Part shown: positions 36,411-37,290 of the stretch, piece after piece
Layout: every line of letters begins with the position of its first letter
How positions within the stretch are numbered: position 1 is the first letter of the stretch
From: Saksenaea vasiformis B4078
Taxonomy: Eukaryota > Mucoromycota > Mucoromycetes > Mucorales > Saksenaeaceae
Reading direction: 5' to 3'
DNA: 37,290 nt
NCBI GenBank assembly: GCA_000697055.1
Contig: JNDT01002353.1
Location: forward strand, 1-37,290
The notes under the pieces: model-generated
Databases searched by the model: none
The model's input: only the letters and a program-made list of their open reading frames with translations
What the model was told of the DNA's origin: nothing
Translations under genes and position numbers: made by a program

Positions 36411-36482
36411 AGCCCTACGGGGGGGTCGAACCCCCAACCTTGAGATTAAGAGTCTCACGCTCTGCCATTGAGCTAGCAAGGC
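36411..36482 (-). tRNA. tRNA-Lys (anticodon CTT)
   Basis: Complete cloverleaf on the minus strand. Acceptor GCCTTGC pairs with GTAGGGC (one G-U type pair at position 4 and one at 6). D arm GCTC/GAGC with loop AATGGCA. Anticodon arm TGAGA-CTCTTAA-TCTCA gives CTT. T arm GGGGG-TTCGACC-CCCCC. Sequence matches eukaryotic tRNA-Lys(CTT) in the anticodon arm. No intron. The discriminator base is T, where G is more usual for lysine tRNAs. The D loop is one base short of the usual eight. Confidence 0.93.
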
Positions 36483-36589
36483 ACTTGTTGTTTTGTAGAT
36501 CTCTAAGATAAATATGATGACATAATAGGATATAATATAAAACTGCTATTTGGTTAAATGTACAGAAAATTTGGATTGTTTACTGTTTG

Positions 36590-36720
36590 TAATTTTGGTA
36601 AGGTTGATAAATAAAATTAATTATTTTTTTAAAAAATATTAAAATAATTTTTTATAAATTTTAAAACTTTAAAATTTATAAGGATAAAAATATTTAAAAT
36701 ATATATTAATTTTTAATAAC
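36590..36720. other. Extremely AT-rich tract
   Basis: About 130 bp almost free of G and C, with repeated TTTAAAATTT/ATTTTTTAAA palindromes, between the tRNA and the hAT-like repeat segment. Possibly a degenerate transposon interior or a nucleosome-free spacer; no gene. Confidence 0.6.
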
Positions 36721-36754
36721 TCTTTTTGTAATTAGAGATCAGCACAAACAAATA

Positions 36755-36860
36755 TATTCGAATATCTAGTAAGATATTTATATTCGTTCATCAAAAGGAA
36801 GAATATATTCATATTCATTCGAATATTTTTAAGAATATTTGTATTCGTTCGTTTATTCAT
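36755..36860. repeat. hAT-like subterminal repeat segment (relic)
   Basis: ATTCGAATAT, TATTCGTTC and CATATTCATTCGAATA motifs recur as in the array at 1870-1963, including a 21-bp exact match (36805-36825 with 1894-1914, same orientation). No GGGGTCGG tip is visible, so this is probably a degenerate or solo end of a related element. Confidence 0.5.
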
Positions 36861-37048
36861 ATGTGAGATCATAATATGATTCATTGAGTTCTAAGTTCTA
36901 TTAATCATCGCAATCTCGGCATACAAATTAAGCAAAAATATACAGAAGACAGGCAGCCATGAGTGCGCTATAATTGCCAAACTCATTCCAGAAGTCGCAT
37001 TGTTCAAGTTAATTAGCATAATTGCAATGTTTATTGTAAGAAGACAAA

Positions 37049-37290
37049 ATGGTAACAAAAAAGAACGGCACTAAAATAAAGAACAGCACTGAAAAAGAGA
37101 AAGGAGCAGTAGAAAAAAAAAAAAGAAGAATGGCACTTAAAAAAAAGGACAGTAAAAAAAAAAAGGTAGTAAAAAAGACGGTAGTAAAAGAGACGGTAGT
37201 AAAAAAGACGGCAGTGAAAAAAAGATGGCAGTGAAAAAAAGACGGCAGTGAAAAAAGGACGGCAGTGAAAAAAGGACGGCAGTGAGAAGA
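37049..37290. repeat. Purine-rich minisatellite running to window end
   Basis: Tandem units of about 15-18 bp built on GACGGCAGTGAAAAAA, preceded by more diverged GACGGTAGTAAAAAA copies. The repetition becomes more regular towards 37290, so the array continues beyond the window. It is open as a Lys/Val-rich frame on the plus strand, but this is most likely a by-product of the repeat. Confidence 0.85.

Noticed and set aside
37049..37234. Lys/Val-rich plus-strand frame at the window end
   Set aside because: Produced by a purine-rich minisatellite lacking stops in this phase.

Overview
The window looks like nuclear DNA of a filamentous fungus, most likely a mucoralean (Mucoromycota). Genes are dense and on both strands, and almost all are interrupted by very short introns of about 40-80 nt with GTAAGT-like donors and TAG/CAG acceptors. 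The set includes a secreted lipase of the Rhizopus/Rhizomucor type, a Sip5-type RING protein and a Rax2 polarity protein. I reconstructed exon structures by hand; for ten genes the summed exons are a multiple of three and join conserved protein motifs, which is a strong internal check. No bacterial, viral or CRISPR features were seen.

Layout, left to right. 1-1963: 5' part of a hAT transposon (BED finger plus transposase N-terminus, minus strand) with its outer terminus near 1963. 2998-4236 (-): PRPF38B-like splicing factor with an RS tail. 5062-9688 (-): Rax2-like cortical polarity marker, 1319 aa, with an SH3 domain on its cytoplasmic tail. 12015-13498 (+): Sip5-like RING protein. 14393-16342 (+): ERGIC-53/Emp47 L-type lectin cargo receptor ending in KKFL. 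16412-17176 (-): EMC8/9. 18293-19159 (-): ALG14. 19635-21906 (-): LCB2 subunit of serine palmitoyltransferase. 23027-23485 (+): uncharacterised protein. 25131-27195 (-): PHAF1 (UPF0183). 27587-28338 (-): probable Borealin/Nbl1-like protein. 29330-30732 (-): secreted triacylglycerol lipase with a complete catalytic triad but two non-canonical splice donors. 31760-32889 (-): Vip1-like RRM protein. 36411-36482 (-): tRNA-Lys(CTT). The last kilobase is AT-rich, carries hAT-like subterminal repeats and ends in a purine-rich minisatellite.

Four neighbouring genes (14.4-21.9 kb) all act at the ER: cargo lectin, membrane-protein insertase subunit, N-glycan precursor enzyme and sphingolipid synthesis. 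They are not co-oriented and I see no shared regulation, so this may be chance. The most interesting items are the Rax2-SH3 architecture, the lipase GG-AG and GC-AG introns, the ATG-repeat intron that splits the ALG14 GSGGH motif, and the hAT-like repeats at both ends of the window.
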